The translations under genes and the position numbers were made by a program. Positions 37,175 to 46,631 of a stretch of 64,000 nt of DNA are shown here, in pieces; position 1 is the stretch's first letter; every line of letters begins with the position of its first letter. Below the pieces are notes generated by a model. The model worked only from the letters and a program-made list of their open reading frames with translations. It was not told the origin of the DNA and searched no databases. The stretch comes from Ktedonospora formicarum (GTDB lineage Bacteria; Chloroflexota; Ktedonobacteria; Ktedonobacterales; Ktedonobacteraceae): the NCBI RefSeq assembly GCF_016587355.1, contig NZ_BNJF01000001.1, positions 372,001 to 436,000 of the forward strand, read 5' to 3'.

Positions 37175-37200
37175 GATGCCAAAGGAAAGAAAATGTGACA
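37175..37200 (-). promoter_or_regulatory. candidate ECF-type promoter
   Basis: On the minus strand TGTCACA (37200-37194) is followed after 15 bases by CATC (37178-37175), part of a 14-bp palindrome CATCTATATAGATG at 37165-37178. The ECF gene start is 64 bases downstream. Confidence 0.5.
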
Positions 37201-37429
37201 TCCAGAGGGAGAATGAGGATCATCGACATCGGCCTCTGGAACCCCCTGTCTAAAGGAGCTGATTCTTACCCACATGTATGGCGATAAGAATCACTCATGG
37301 CGTTGAAATGCATGTAACCCGATGCTGGTCCTCGACGCCGCTTGTGGTAGCGGCTTGTTGCCTCGACTTTGCCTCCCTTTGGTGTGTGCTTTTCCCACTG
37401 AAAACGTGAGAAGAGCGAGAGCGACAGGT

Positions 37430-38382
37430 GTGTTGCGCCGGGTGGACAAAGCGTTTCAGGAGTTCTTTCGCAGGGTGAAGCGTGGCGAGCCCCCTGGCTA
37501 CCCACGCTTTCAGGATCGCAACCAGTATGCTAGCTTCACCTATCCACAGGCTGGCTTATCGATGGGGAATGGGCGTCTTGCCCTTTCAAAGATCAGGCAT
37601 ATCAAGATGAAGCGCCATCGAGGAGTGGGAGGAGCCGTCAAGACCTGACTCTCAAAAGGGAGGGTGAAGGGTGGTATGTGTGTCTTGTTTGTGAAGCAAA
37701 AACGGTCAAGCGAACACCCTACACTGATGAATGTATCGGGATTGATGTCGTGATCTCAAAACTGGCAACGCTCTCGACTGGCGGTGTGATCGAGAATCCT
37801 AAACTCTACCGCGAAGCTGAGAAGAGACTTGCTAAAGCACAACAAGCGATGTCGAGAAAGAAGCGTGGCTCTCATCGACGCAAGAAGGCTGTCCAGCGCG
37901 TTGCGGAGCTGCACAGGAAGGCGAGAAACCAGCGTCATGACTACTTGCATCAGTGGTCTCGACGTTTGGCAAACGCTTATGAAACCATATTGTTTGAAGA
38001 CCTTGCCCCTTCCAATCTGTCCAGACAGGCGAAACCCAAACAGGATGAGGAGAGCGGGCACTACCTTCTCAATGGGGCACGTGTGAAGCCTGGGTTCAAC
38101 CAATCTCTTGTCGATGCTGGTTGGCATCACTTCATCACCTTGTGTCAGTACAAAGTGGCAGAGGCTGGTACGCTCCAGGTGGTACACGTTGATCCCAGAT
38201 ATACCAGCCAAATATGTAGCGGGTGTGACACAGTTCGGAAGAAAACGCTCTCAGAGCGTTGGCATTCCTGCCAATGTGGGTACGAACTGGATCGTGATCA
38301 CAACGCCACGAGAAACATCAAAGCTCTTTGGCTCGGACGGAGCCTTCAGGATGCGCAAGCCTCCAGAGAAGCCCACGCATGA
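37430..38382 (+). pseudogene. tnpB: IS605-type TnpB nuclease, N-terminally truncated and frame-broken
   Basis: From VLRRVDKAFQEFFRR onward the sequence is a TnpB. One C is missing near 37647 (ACC-CTG expected), and the frame then resumes with WYVCLVCEAKTV. RuvC residues are present (IGIDVVISKLATLS, LFEDLAPSNLS, LDRDHNAT), as is the zinc ribbon (ICSGCDTVRKK, then SCQCG). The normal N-terminal 90 residues are missing. It ends at the hairpin of the element's right end. TnpB proteins are RNA-guided DNA nucleases; this copy cannot be full-length. Confidence 0.85.
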
Positions 38383-38391
38383 ATGCGTGGG
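38372..38391 (+). ncRNA. right-end hairpin of IS605 element (omega RNA scaffold end)
   Basis: A 9-bp stem (CCCACGCAT with ATGCGTGGG) overlaps the tnpB stop codon. The end of tnpB plus such a hairpin forms the guide-RNA scaffold in the family. Only the hairpin is seen directly. Confidence 0.5.
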
Positions 38392-38580
38392 GAATCATCA
38401 TTTAACGCCAAGGCGACCAAGAACCTATCAACGAGAGGGTGTATAGGAGCCTGGGATGTGCGTTGTTGCAAGGGCGCATGTGGCATCGTTTCTAGAGCCA
38501 GGCCGGGGAACGGACCTACTTTTTGTATCGGCTTTCTCTCCAGAAGAGGCCAGCGAAGAACGCTCGTGCCATCCACAGTT

Positions 38581-39153
38581 TCACAGGGATCGAGGGAATT
38601 CCTGAGCTTGCCATTCATGTTCTAAGATACTATACAGCAAGGTATCCCACCAGCGATCCTTCATCCACCTGTTTTCTCGCAGCCGTCCTTCCTGTCGCAT
38701 TCCGATCTTTTCCAACACATGTGCGGAAGCTGTATTCTCTGCAATGCACCACGCCCAGATACGATGGAGTCCCAACTCTCGAAAACCATAGAGGAGGAGC
38801 GCATGAGCGATCTCGGTCGCGTAGCCGTAACCCCAGTAACGAGGATCGAGTTCATAGCCAATATCAGCCTCTCGATCATCCATTGTTTTCATCCGGATGC
38901 CAGCATTGCCAATGAGCTGTCCCTCAGGAGCAAGCGTGACGACGAGCTGAAATTTCGTCCGGGGTTCTTCCTCGCGCTGCGCAAGAAGCTGTCGTACAAC
39001 CGCCTGTACATCCGATTCTGTTCGATGCGTCCAAGGATAATAGCGTAGATAGAGTGGGTTCGATTGATAAGCAAGCGTTCCCCGCCAGTCCTCCTCCTCA
39101 AACTCGCGTAGCACAAGGCGTTTCGTTGTCAAGATCATCTTTCGGTCTTTCAT
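38581..39153 (-). CDS. GNAT-family N-acetyltransferase (RimJ/RimL type)
   Basis: A 190-residue protein starting with TTKRLVLREFEEEDW. It has the acetyl-CoA motif (ELDPRYWGYGYATEIAHALL) and GLHRIWAWCIAENTASAHVL with LEKIGMRQEG, which are characteristic of ribosomal-protein-type GNAT enzymes. AGGA precedes the ATG. It probably acetylates a protein N-terminus or small amine. Confidence 0.92.
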   Translation of the reverse strand: MKDRKMILTTKRLVLREFEEEDWRGTLAYQSNPLYLRYYPWTHRTESDVQAVVRQLLAQREEEPRTKFQLVVTLAPEGQLIGNAGIRMKTMDDREADIGYELDPRYWGYGYATEIAHALLLYGFRELGLHRIWAWCIAENTASAHVLEKIGMRQEGRLRENRWMKDRWWDTLLYSILEHEWQAQEFPRSL

Positions 39154-39251
39154 TCCTAAAATAGAGAATCCTCAGGTTGCCATTGTACTACGGTCTCCTT
39201 CCTTTGCATAGAAGCTTGCAGCAAGCAAACAACACAAAACTTGCTATTATA

Positions 39252-39294
39252 TTGCATGTAATGGTATTATAATAAATAATACCATTACATGCAA
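39252..39294. promoter_or_regulatory. 18-bp-arm AT-rich palindrome, possible operator
   Basis: The arms at 39252-39269 and 39277-39294 are perfect reverse complements with a 7-base loop. They lie in the intergenic region before the NTF2-like gene. The right arm shares CCATTACATGCAA with 44581-44593 upstream of peptidase E. Confidence 0.55.
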
Positions 39295-39478
39295 AGCAAT
39301 TGGAAAGATCTTTTGGCGAAGTTATGTATCAAAAGACAGCCGTTTTTTTGGGCACTGCAGAATAGGAAACGAGATGCTATCTATGATACTGATGAATGAG
39401 AGAAATAGACGAGAAATTGAACAAACAAATGAGTAAAAAAGGCCATGAAGATCTTTCATAAGAAAGGCAGAAAGAGCT

Positions 39479-39877
39479 ATGAAGATGAACGCTGAGATGG
39501 TGCAGCGCTGGCTCAACACATACACCCATGCTTGGATGACCTATGATCCAGACGAGATCGCTGCATTGTTTACCGACGACGCTGAGTATCGTTGGCATCC
39601 CTGGGACGAGGGGGAGGATGTGGCTCGCGGCCACTCCCAAATCGTTGCAGCCTGGCAAGAGAACCGTGACGTAGCGGGGACGTACCATGGTGAGTATCGA
39701 CCGTTGTTGGTCAAGGACGGCATGGCGATTGCTGTCGGATTGTCCTCCTATTATACGGATCAGACCCAGAAAACGCTCAAGCGGGCGTATCACAATCTGT
39801 GGGTGCTGCACTTCACTGATGAGGGGCAGTGTCGCTCGTTCACTGAGTGGTATATGCAAGCACCAGACAAGTCGTAA
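39479..39877 (+). CDS. SnoaL/NTF2-like protein
   Basis: A 132-residue protein. The pattern WLNTYTHAWMTYDPDEIAAL, FTDDAEYRWHPWDEG and then FTDEGQCRSFTEWYMQAP is that of the nuclear-transport-factor-2 fold. AAAGAGC and AAAGGC lie just upstream of the ATG. No active-site residues are assignable. Related small proteins occur at 57496 and 63802. Confidence 0.85.
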   Translation: MKMNAEMVQRWLNTYTHAWMTYDPDEIAALFTDDAEYRWHPWDEGEDVARGHSQIVAAWQENRDVAGTYHGEYRPLLVKDGMAIAVGLSSYYTDQTQKTLKRAYHNLWVLHFTDEGQCRSFTEWYMQAPDKS

Positions 39878-39898
39878 TCTGATGGCTGCTTGTAGTAG

Positions 39899-40231
39899 GG
39901 GGCATATCTCTACGCGATCGTCACGCAGCGTGTGGTGAGCACCGGGGTGAAAAACAGCTCTAACACCCGCGCCATCGTGAACGCGCTACTGCCCGTGGCT
40001 AAGCAGCACGCCGATGACGTGATTGAATGGAACTTCGAGTTCTACCCCGACATCACTGGTGGTATGGTCACGCTCGATGGTGTCGAAGTGACTGAGCCGC
40101 GCTCAGTCAGCAACAAGAGACACCACATCGACACTCTGATGGGCGTAGGCAGGGAGCCATCTCGTACTAGATATGCTCCCTGCCCGCGCCTCATTTTGGG
40201 ACTAGAGGTCGTAACAAACATACAAGGCTGA
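39899..40231 (+). pseudogene. hypothetical protein, C-terminal fragment
   Basis: After an in-frame TAG at 39896 the frame stays open and reads coherently: YLYAIVTQRVVSTGVKNSSN, then LLPVAKQHADDVIEWNFEFY, and MVTLDGVEVTEPRSVSNKRH. This appears to be the end of a gene whose 5' part has been lost. Family not recognised. Confidence 0.4.
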
Positions 40232-40798
40232 TAAGATCCCTGAGTATGAATGGAAACATCATGCGCCGTTGACGCACCACTCCGGGTGAAAATGTACTGA
40301 AGAGTTTTTTTGCAGGTGTGGCAAGCCAGATGAGATGATGGACCTCCCACCTTGACAGCTCAGAGGAACGGAGAAAGAATAGAGCACAAGAACTCTTGTG
40401 GTCCATAGGAAAGACCCTCTATGTCAAGAGCCAAAAACGAGAAAGGAAAAAGCAAGGTGAGCAGAGGTGAAACTGCCTCCCGTGTGGGCTTACAAGCCTC
40501 CCACCTCGGTCAAGGCCAAGACGAGCGCGCCTACCCTCGACTCTTTCCCCTCCTGCGCGGCCTTGACTCGAGATGGTCTGCTGCAAGTAACCCACACCGG
40601 AAGTCGGGAACGCGGTGGCGGGCTGCGGCAGACGTTGGAGCGAGGAGCAGGGATGAAGGAATGGCTCACGCTCGGCAGAAAAAGCGCAGCGGGAACCGTT
40701 TGGGCGACTCCGTTGGAGCACACGGTCTCAGCACTGACAACAGACGTTGCAGTGCTCAGTCTGCCCAACCAGCCATGACGCCAAGGGACAGCCTGGGT

Positions 40799-42034
40799 TT
40801 AGGCAGCACGTTGACGAGGCGCGTGAGCCAGCTTCGCCGCTTCAAACGTTGCGGCCTGATAGAGGTCCTTGCTCACCCACATGCGATAGATGATGCGTAC
40901 CCAGACATTAGCCAGGCAGCGCACGGCCATACTGTGGGTCTTGCCTTCCATCCGCTTGCGCTGGTAATACTCTCGTGCCCAAGCATCTTGTCGCGTCGTC
41001 TGCCAGGCGAACTGATAGAGCACATTGCGCAGCGGCTTCAGGCAGGCAAAGCGTTTATGGGCTTTGGAAAAATTGCCGCTTTGGAACGGCACGGGAGCCG
41101 TTCCCGCCAGTTCCTGCACGCTTTGGGCATCTCTGTAACGTGCTCGGTCATCACCCCATTCGGCAAGCAACCGCGGAGCCAGACGCTGAGCAGCCCGAGG
41201 CAGAGATTGCCACAGGTCATGGTCGGGATGCTTCAAAAAAAGGGTAGCAATCTCCTTATCGTAGCTTTTGATGTCCTCAAGCAGTGGCAGCAACTGTCTG
41301 ACCAGCGAGAGCATCAGGCGCGATTTGGCACGCACGATGACCTCATTGGCCGTCAACTCTTGAGAATGCAACTGCTCCACCATCTCAAGGGCTGCCCGCC
41401 GCGCATGAGGATACTTGCAGCTTTTGAGCAGTGCCTCGATCTCTTCAAGGGAAGCTGCCGCCGCTGCGGTTGGAGTCGGATACGCCTGCAAAAACAGCAG
41501 CGTCGAGGGCTGATGCAGTTTTCCAAACAGCTTCAAGCTGACCGGGTAATACTCTTTGAGGCAGGCGGTGAGTTGGTTGACCAGCCGCGTTTGGCTTTGA
41601 ATCAGAGCATCCTGATCGCGTGTGAGCGTCTTCAATTCAGCAATGATCGGGCTATCAGGAGAGAGGCGACGCAGATCGGGCAGGTCAAAGCGTCCGGTTT
41701 TTGCCAGCAGATAGGCATCAATGCGGTCTGTCTTCGCGCCTGCTGTTTTACGCAGTTTGTTCGCTGTCTTCGGGTTGACTGGATACACCGGAATGCCTGC
41801 TTCCAACAGGAAGGTAATGAGCAGGCCGTGATTCGTTTCGACGATACAGGCCAGATCCTCCGGCCTAGAGGCGATACCCAGCAAAAAGTCTTTCAAGTGG
41901 TGCAAACCTTGATGGCTGTGGGCAAAACGCTGTATTCCCACCTGATGTCCAGCTTCATCGAGCACAACCACATCATGATGGGTATCGCTCCAATCCAATC
42001 CAACATACCACATCTTCGAACTTCCTTTCGCCAA
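40799..42034 (-). CDS. IS110-family DEDD transposase
   Basis: A 411-residue protein with the RuvC-like N-terminus (MWYVGLDWSDTHHDVVVLDE, DRIDAYLLAKTG with its Asp pair) and the C-terminal Tnp20 region (WGDDRARYRDAQSVQELAGT, APVPFQSG, and the nucleophile-region LRNVLYQFAW). It appears intact. IS110 elements use a structured bridge RNA from their non-coding end, and the 5' non-coding region is described separately. It sits between the fragment at 39.9 kb and a HEAT-repeat gene. Confidence 0.93.
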   Translation of the reverse strand: MAKGSSKMWYVGLDWSDTHHDVVVLDEAGHQVGIQRFAHSHQGLHHLKDFLLGIASRPEDLACIVETNHGLLITFLLEAGIPVYPVNPKTANKLRKTAGAKTDRIDAYLLAKTGRFDLPDLRRLSPDSPIIAELKTLTRDQDALIQSQTRLVNQLTACLKEYYPVSLKLFGKLHQPSTLLFLQAYPTPTAAAAASLEEIEALLKSCKYPHARRAALEMVEQLHSQELTANEVIVRAKSRLMLSLVRQLLPLLEDIKSYDKEIATLFLKHPDHDLWQSLPRAAQRLAPRLLAEWGDDRARYRDAQSVQELAGTAPVPFQSGNFSKAHKRFACLKPLRNVLYQFAWQTTRQDAWAREYYQRKRMEGKTHSMAVRCLANVWVRIIYRMWVSKDLYQAATFEAAKLAHAPRQRAA

Positions 42035-42245
42035 AACTTCCTGGGAGCGGTCGGGTCCTTATATAACAGGTGCTCGAAGCAACTACCCTCCAATCGTCGA
42101 TTGGCCCAGGAAAAGCTGCTGGGAAAGAGCGATCTTTCCTTGCCGGTCAAGCCGTGTGGAGTCCTTAGCCTTTCCCCAGCAGGACGAATCGAGCAGGGAG
42201 CGACCCTGCTAGCCCTTGGTCGAGAGGGCTTGAAAACATATTAAC
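42035..42245 (-). ncRNA. IS110 5' non-coding end, candidate bridge RNA locus
   Basis: About 210 bp without a gene separates the IS110 start codon from the next gene. In IS110-group elements this side normally holds the left end and the bridge RNA. Several short inverted repeats occur, but I did not fold the region. The assignment is by position only. Confidence 0.4.
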
Positions 42246-42264
42246 ATATAAGGAGCCCTCTTTC

Positions 42265-43131
42265 ATGACGAGATCCCGCGTTCCCTTTGCCACGTTGCTT
42301 ACAGGATTGACCGATCCCGACAGCCAGGTGCGTCTGCAGGCGATCAGGAACATCATGCGCCGCCGCTCTGAGCTAGCCCAGGCCTATCCAGCGCTACTGA
42401 CGTTGCTCAACGATTCCGACGATCAAGTATGCAAAGCCGCCATCAAGGCCTTGGGGACCCTTAACGATCCACATGTATTTTCCGCCCTGATCCCTCTGTT
42501 GACCCACCAATCCCCTGATCTTCGCCTGCTCGTGCTAAAAACCCTGGCACAGTTGGATTATTCGCAGACCATCCCGTATTGGTTTGCCGCTCGAGGAGAC
42601 TGGAGCGAGTTTGTCCGTCGGGCAGCCTACAAGGCGATGAATGATACACGTGCTGTCGAACCTCTCATTCTCATGCTCAACGATACTCATATCCCCTGTC
42701 GCGAGTATATAGCCCGTGAACTGGGTGTGTTGGGAGACGCGCGGGCTGTGAAGCCCCTCATTGCTGCTCTGGGTGATACGAATACAAGCGTTCGTTACTC
42801 TGCGGCTGAAGCTCTGGGCAAGCTGGGAGATGCACAGGCTATTGATCCCCTCATCACCGCTCTCGATGAAACAGATCATTCCGTTCGTTCATACGCAATT
42901 TCTGCACTGAGCGAGTTGGGGAGTGCACGGGCTGTTGAGCCCCTGATTCCCCTGCTCAACGATGAGAATGCGGACGTTCGTAGGAATGTCGCCAAGGCCC
43001 TGGGTCAGTTGGGCGATGGACGGGCCATTCCTCCATTGCGTACATTGTTAACCGATCCTGTTGGTTTGGTGGCTGATCAAGCACGGCAGGCTCTTGCACG
43101 ATTGAAGAAGACTGTGGAGGCAATATCCTAA
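42265..43131 (+). CDS. HEAT-repeat protein (PBS lyase-like)
   Basis: A 288-residue all-helical protein. It has at least six 31-residue repeats with the pattern DARAVKPLIAALGDTNTSVR followed by AAEALGKLGD. Such HEAT/PBS-lyase-like repeats act as protein-binding scaffolds. AAGGAG lies nine bases before the ATG. No enzymatic domain is present. The IS110 element lies directly upstream and may have replaced the native promoter. Confidence 0.9.
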   Translation: MTRSRVPFATLLTGLTDPDSQVRLQAIRNIMRRRSELAQAYPALLTLLNDSDDQVCKAAIKALGTLNDPHVFSALIPLLTHQSPDLRLLVLKTLAQLDYSQTIPYWFAARGDWSEFVRRAAYKAMNDTRAVEPLILMLNDTHIPCREYIARELGVLGDARAVKPLIAALGDTNTSVRYSAAEALGKLGDAQAIDPLITALDETDHSVRSYAISALSELGSARAVEPLIPLLNDENADVRRNVAKALGQLGDGRAIPPLRTLLTDPVGLVADQARQALARLKKTVEAIS

Positions 43132-43179
43132 ACAGGGCATCCACAGTACATGATGCATCGCAGAAGGCAAAACCAGGTG

Positions 43180-43510
43180 TGCCAGATGCCAGGCGGCAGT
43201 CCAGCGGACCAGCGCATGCATATCGCCACCTGGACAAAGCATTCCTCAATTTCTTTGAAGGGAGTGTCAAATATCCAACCTTCCAAAGGAAGCGTAACCG
43301 TCAATCGGCGACCTACACCGCCAATGCCTTCATCTGGCGCAATGGAAATATCACCCTTGCCTGCGATGCATGATCCTCTTGCTCTTCGTTGGTCGCGTCC
43401 TTTGCCTGATGGGGCCATCCCTTAGAGTGGCCCCATCACCAAAGACAGCGCTGATCGCTATGCGGCGCATCTGCCTTCCACTGAGCAGGTGATCGATGCT
43501 GATCTTGGCT
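43180..43510 (+). pseudogene. TnpB, internal fragment
   Basis: Over two frames the sequence reads AYRHLDKAFLNFFEGSVKYP, then FQRKRNRQSATYTANAFIW, MHDPLALRWSRPLPDGAIP and finally VIDADLGLKPFEIGE with the first RuvC Asp. It is a decayed TnpB of another type than that at 37.4 kb. Confidence 0.65.
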
Positions 43511-43689
43511 TGAAGCCCTTTGAGATAGGCGAATGCTCGACGACGAGGCTCGGTTCGTGCGAAATAAGGAGCGATACGGGCGTGAAGCTGTTTCAATTCC
43601 TGTCTCCACCACCAGATGTCAAGAAATGTGGTTGGAGATCCCCAAACCGAGGCGTCGGTCCCTGTACGTGCTACCTTGCCATTCGTCAT
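43510..43689 (-). pseudogene. IS701-like transposase, N-terminal fragment
   Basis: WWWRQELKQLHARIAPYFAR followed by TEPRRRAFAYLKGLQ is the typical N-terminus of IS701-type transposases. The frame runs into the TnpB scrap on the opposite strand, so this is a junction of two dead elements. Confidence 0.6.
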
Positions 43690-44534
43690 ACGAGTGAAGG
43701 CGCTACAAAACACTCGATATGAGAAAAGCAGGCCTGACACATGGAAAAGACGCAACAAACAAGTATCGAAGGACGCCTCTTGGGGAAACCATCCTACTGG
43801 CGAGTATTTCCTTCAGGGGTAAACCGTTTCCAATGGCCCTCAGAGACCACTTCGACGACGCCATCGATCAGTTTGATGGCGGTCTGATCGTCGATCGCGT
43901 ACGTTGGCACGGGTAGCCTCGCAGCCCACTTCTCTGCGTTGGTCAGGGAAGCGTCCAGGTGATCCTCGTGATCCAAATGCGGAATCAACGCAAAGTCAAC
44001 CAGTCCCACTCCCTGAGCCGTGACCAAGGTCCTGCTGATTTCGCCCTGGGGCGTGGCAAACACGATGTCTTCCGACGTGAACGCTTCACCGCTGCCCCTG
44101 CGCGGATCAAGGTAGGTCTCGCCGAAGGTGGCCGCCGCCGCCATGCTCCCGGCACTCACCCCCACATAGACTGTCTCGCTCAGCAGAGAGGGCAGCAGGT
44201 CAGCCAGTCCGGATTGTCGCATCCAGTGGCACAGATACAGTGGATCGCCGCCGTTCACCAGCAGGGCGTCCGTCTCCTGAAGCATTGGGACCCAACAGTC
44301 TTCTTGGATACTGGGCAGAGCGGTGAGCTCCAGCACGCCCAACGACTTCCACCCCAATTCGCACAAGGGCCCGTGGATCAGTCGCCAGGCCATGGCAGCA
44401 CCGCCAGGGAAGGGGTAGATCGCGGTGGGAATGTAGAGGGCGCTGGACTCGGCGATTGGTTTGCCCAGCAGATCAACCAGGGCGTTACGAATGCTGTCGT
44501 TGCTAATGCCAGACGAGGTGAGAAGCAATTTCAT
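43636..44534. repeat. segmental duplication, copy 1 (peptidase E plus flank)
   Basis: Starting at CCCCAAACCGAGGCGT, about 160 bp of non-coding sequence and the whole peptidase E gene recur as diverged sequence at 58187-59018. Shared blocks include AACCGTTTCCAATGGCCCTC and GGCGAGTATTTCCTT. Confidence 0.75.
43794..44534 (-). CDS. peptidase E (S51 family) homologue
   Basis: A 246-residue protein starting MKLLLTSSGI. The conserved substrate-pocket region is LLVNGGDPLYLC, and the nucleophile Ser lies in YVGVSAGSMAAAA. The acid/base region is ALIPHLDHEDHLDAS and the C-terminal block is YAIDDQTAIKLIDG. Family members are Asp-specific dipeptidases or cyanophycinase-like enzymes. AAAGGAAAT lies before the ATG at 44534. 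A paralogue occurs at 58347-59018 with a different central insert. Confidence 0.88.
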   Translation of the reverse strand: MKLLLTSSGISNDSIRNALVDLLGKPIAESSALYIPTAIYPFPGGAAMAWRLIHGPLCELGWKSLGVLELTALPSIQEDCWVPMLQETDALLVNGGDPLYLCHWMRQSGLADLLPSLLSETVYVGVSAGSMAAAATFGETYLDPRRGSGEAFTSEDIVFATPQGEISRTLVTAQGVGLVDFALIPHLDHEDHLDASLTNAEKWAARLPVPTYAIDDQTAIKLIDGVVEVVSEGHWKRFTPEGNTRQ

Positions 44535-44758
44535 GATATTTCCTTTCCAATCTCTGAAGAGCCGAACGTCTTTGCCTGTCCCATTACATGCAAGACATTC
44601 TACCGCCTTGTAAAGCACAAAACTTCTCCCATCTTGCTCGTTCTCGACTTCAAGCCATGTGCGGAGCAGCATGAACCGGCCTCAAGGGTTCACTTCAGAT
44701 TCCTTGAAATTGGCAAGCAACGAAAAAGCCTTTTGTAAGCGTATTACGCAGCGAAAAT

Positions 44759-44782
44759 GTCACGAGAGTTTCCTCTCGTGAC
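44759..44782. terminator. hairpin, 9-bp perfect stem
   Basis: GTCACGAGA and TCTCGTGAC pair with a 6-base loop, 36 bp beyond the stop of the lipoprotein gene on the minus strand. No T-run is seen. Confidence 0.5.
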
Positions 44783-44818
44783 ACCATTGATGGAAAGCCA
44801 AACACAGTAAGAGAAAAC

Positions 44819-45358
44819 TTATGCTTTGTTCTGCCCCAAGTCAACAGTTGCGACATACCATTTGCCGCCAACCCCCTGCCCACTCGTCTGTCCGGCAGCT
44901 GAGTCTCCAGCATATGTATACAATGGGTGCCCATTATAGACAACTTGCTTACCACCATTCGCATCCAAGGTAGTCAACTGCCCCGTGAGATTGCTACTGG
45001 ATTGAGGTGTGCCAGAACCTGAGAAGAGAAGCGGCGGCCACTTCTGCGCACAGCTATCCATGCAGGCAACCTTTGATGCTGTATCAAGGGTGAAATAATA
45101 TAGCGTCATCCCTTTCGCATCTGTCAAGATAGTTGTTGTCTTACTCTCAATCGTGGCCGAAGCCGTCTTGATCACTGCGTCACTTGTTCCACTCGTATAG
45201 TCTCCACTTGTAGATGTGGGAGTCACAGCATTCGACTGAGTAGGTGTTGCAGTTGCACCGGAACCATTATAGCCATCGGTAGCACCGCCACATGCTGCCA
45301 GAAAGAGCAGCAACAAAAACGCCAAACTAGAAAAAAGAGTTTGCGTTCGTAAGCTCAT
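44819..45358 (-). CDS. secreted lipoprotein with COG4315-type repeats
   Basis: A protein of about 179 residues. The start is chosen at MSLRTQTLF (45358). A signal peptide with lipobox LAAC is followed by a Thr/Ser/Gly-rich linker and two copies of the Lipoprotein_15 repeat (LTDAKGMTLYYFTLDT with CMDSCAQKWPPLL, then DANGGKQVVYNGHPLYTYAG). Predicted extracellular and membrane-anchored. The molecular role of the family is unknown. Confidence 0.85.
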   Translation of the reverse strand: MSLRTQTLFSSLAFLLLLFLAACGGATDGYNGSGATATPTQSNAVTPTSTSGDYTSGTSDAVIKTASATIESKTTTILTDAKGMTLYYFTLDTASKVACMDSCAQKWPPLLFSGSGTPQSSSNLTGQLTTLDANGGKQVVYNGHPLYTYAGDSAAGQTSGQGVGGKWYVATVDLGQNKA

Positions 45359-45629
45359 AAAAATTTTCCTCCAGAAACATAGCTTTGTAAGCGTTGACTG
45401 TAGATGCTGTCGATACATAGAAGTAATTCACTTCACTCCAAAGAAATACATTCGTTCCCTGAATTACATCTAAAAAACCTCAGCATATAATTCTCCCATC
45501 ATCGGAATATGAGCTTGCTTGCCTCGCATCTTCCATTTCATTGTTTTTTAGGACTAAGTTTCCCATGACAGTGAAACACCTATTTGTCTTGTAGTAGCAG
45601 GCAAGACGTCCGTTGTCCAGAACTTAGAC
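45359..45629. other. intergenic, no gene seen
   Basis: Promoter side of the lipoprotein gene. No hairpin or motif of note. Confidence 0.4.
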
Positions 45630-45850
45630 ATTGAGGGCACGCCTCAATGCGGTCTGGTTCCTGCCTCAACAAGAGCAGTTTCGTTTGCCCCAGTGGACAA
45701 GCCAGAGCTGCTCTCTCCACAAGCATTTCGGGTGTCGGTGCAACTCACCGCCACCTACAGAATTTTTTTGCCGCGTTATAGTCTCGATCAGCTATGTATC
45801 CGCAATCCAAGCATACAAATGTGAACGTATGTTTGCAGACTTTCGCATAA
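45630..45850 (-). pseudogene. TnpB, C-terminal scrap
   Basis: On the minus strand FVCLDCGYIADRDYNAAK is the zinc-ribbon/RuvC end of a TnpB (last Asp included). It is followed by the usual low-complexity tail, with a frame change. Confidence 0.6.
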
Positions 45851-45983
45851 GAAAATCAGGGCAGGATGCAATAGGAAAGAAGGTGTGTGAGCATTTTTCC
45901 CATCTTATGTCGGGAATTCCTTAAAGAGTTGCAACCGGGTGATACAGTATGCTTAGGACTCAACGGACACAATCACTTCACCA

Positions 45984-46631
45984 TTGGACAAAAATAAACA
46001 TATGGAAGAACAAGATAAGCAAGACGCATCAAAGGTCGGTACATGCTCCTTTCTTGGGAGCCAGGCGGTGGACAGGAGATCTGTCCACTCCGAATCGAAG
46101 GAGGGCATCAAAACCGGATTAGCATCGATGCCGCACCTCCCACTCCTAATGCCAGATCTTCAGTTAGTTCGCCTTGATCATGCATCTGCCATACTCGCGT
46201 TCGAGCGAGAGAATCGGGCCTACTTCGCAGCATCAGTGCCTGATCGGGGGGACGAGTTTTTTGCCGAATTCGATACACGGCTTGCGCAACTCCTTGAATG
46301 GCAGGCAGCCGGGACGGATTACTTTCACCTGCTGATAGACGAGGACGGCAAGGTGCTAGGGCGAGTAAACCTTGTCGAAGTGGCAGATGGGTCGGCAGAA
46401 CTCGGATACCGGATCGCGCAGAAGGCTGCGGGGCAGGGGCTGGCTACAGCGGCTGTGCACAAGGCGCGTGAGCTTGCTACCACAGAGTACAAACTCACCA
46501 GACTACGCGCGCGCGTCACGCTGGACAATCCAGCCTCACGCAAGGTGCTTGAACACAACGGATTTGTCGCCATCGGTGAGCTCACACTCAACGGGAAGCC
46601 AGCAATGTCCTACATCTACGAACCTCGGTGA
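45984..46631 (+). CDS. GNAT-family acetyltransferase (RimJ type)
   Basis: The protein is up to 215 residues. The catalytic part begins near MPDLQLVRLDHASAILAF and has ELGYRIAQKAAGQGLATAAV (acetyl-CoA motif) and LRARVTLDNPASRKVLEHNG. The first 55 residues are unlike the family, so translation may really begin at the ATG at 46128 or 46149; no convincing ribosome-binding site decides this. It probably acetylates a protein or small amine. Confidence 0.85.
   Translation: MDKNKHMEEQDKQDASKVGTCSFLGSQAVDRRSVHSESKEGIKTGLASMPHLPLLMPDLQLVRLDHASAILAFERENRAYFAASVPDRGDEFFAEFDTRLAQLLEWQAAGTDYFHLLIDEDGKVLGRVNLVEVADGSAELGYRIAQKAAGQGLATAAVHKARELATTEYKLTRLRARVTLDNPASRKVLEHNGFVAIGELTLNGKPAMSYIYEPR

Noticed and set aside
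40421..42244. A 607-codon open frame on the plus strand
   Set aside because: It is antisense to the intact IS110 transposase and its flanks, with no family features; the openness follows from codon bias on the other strand.
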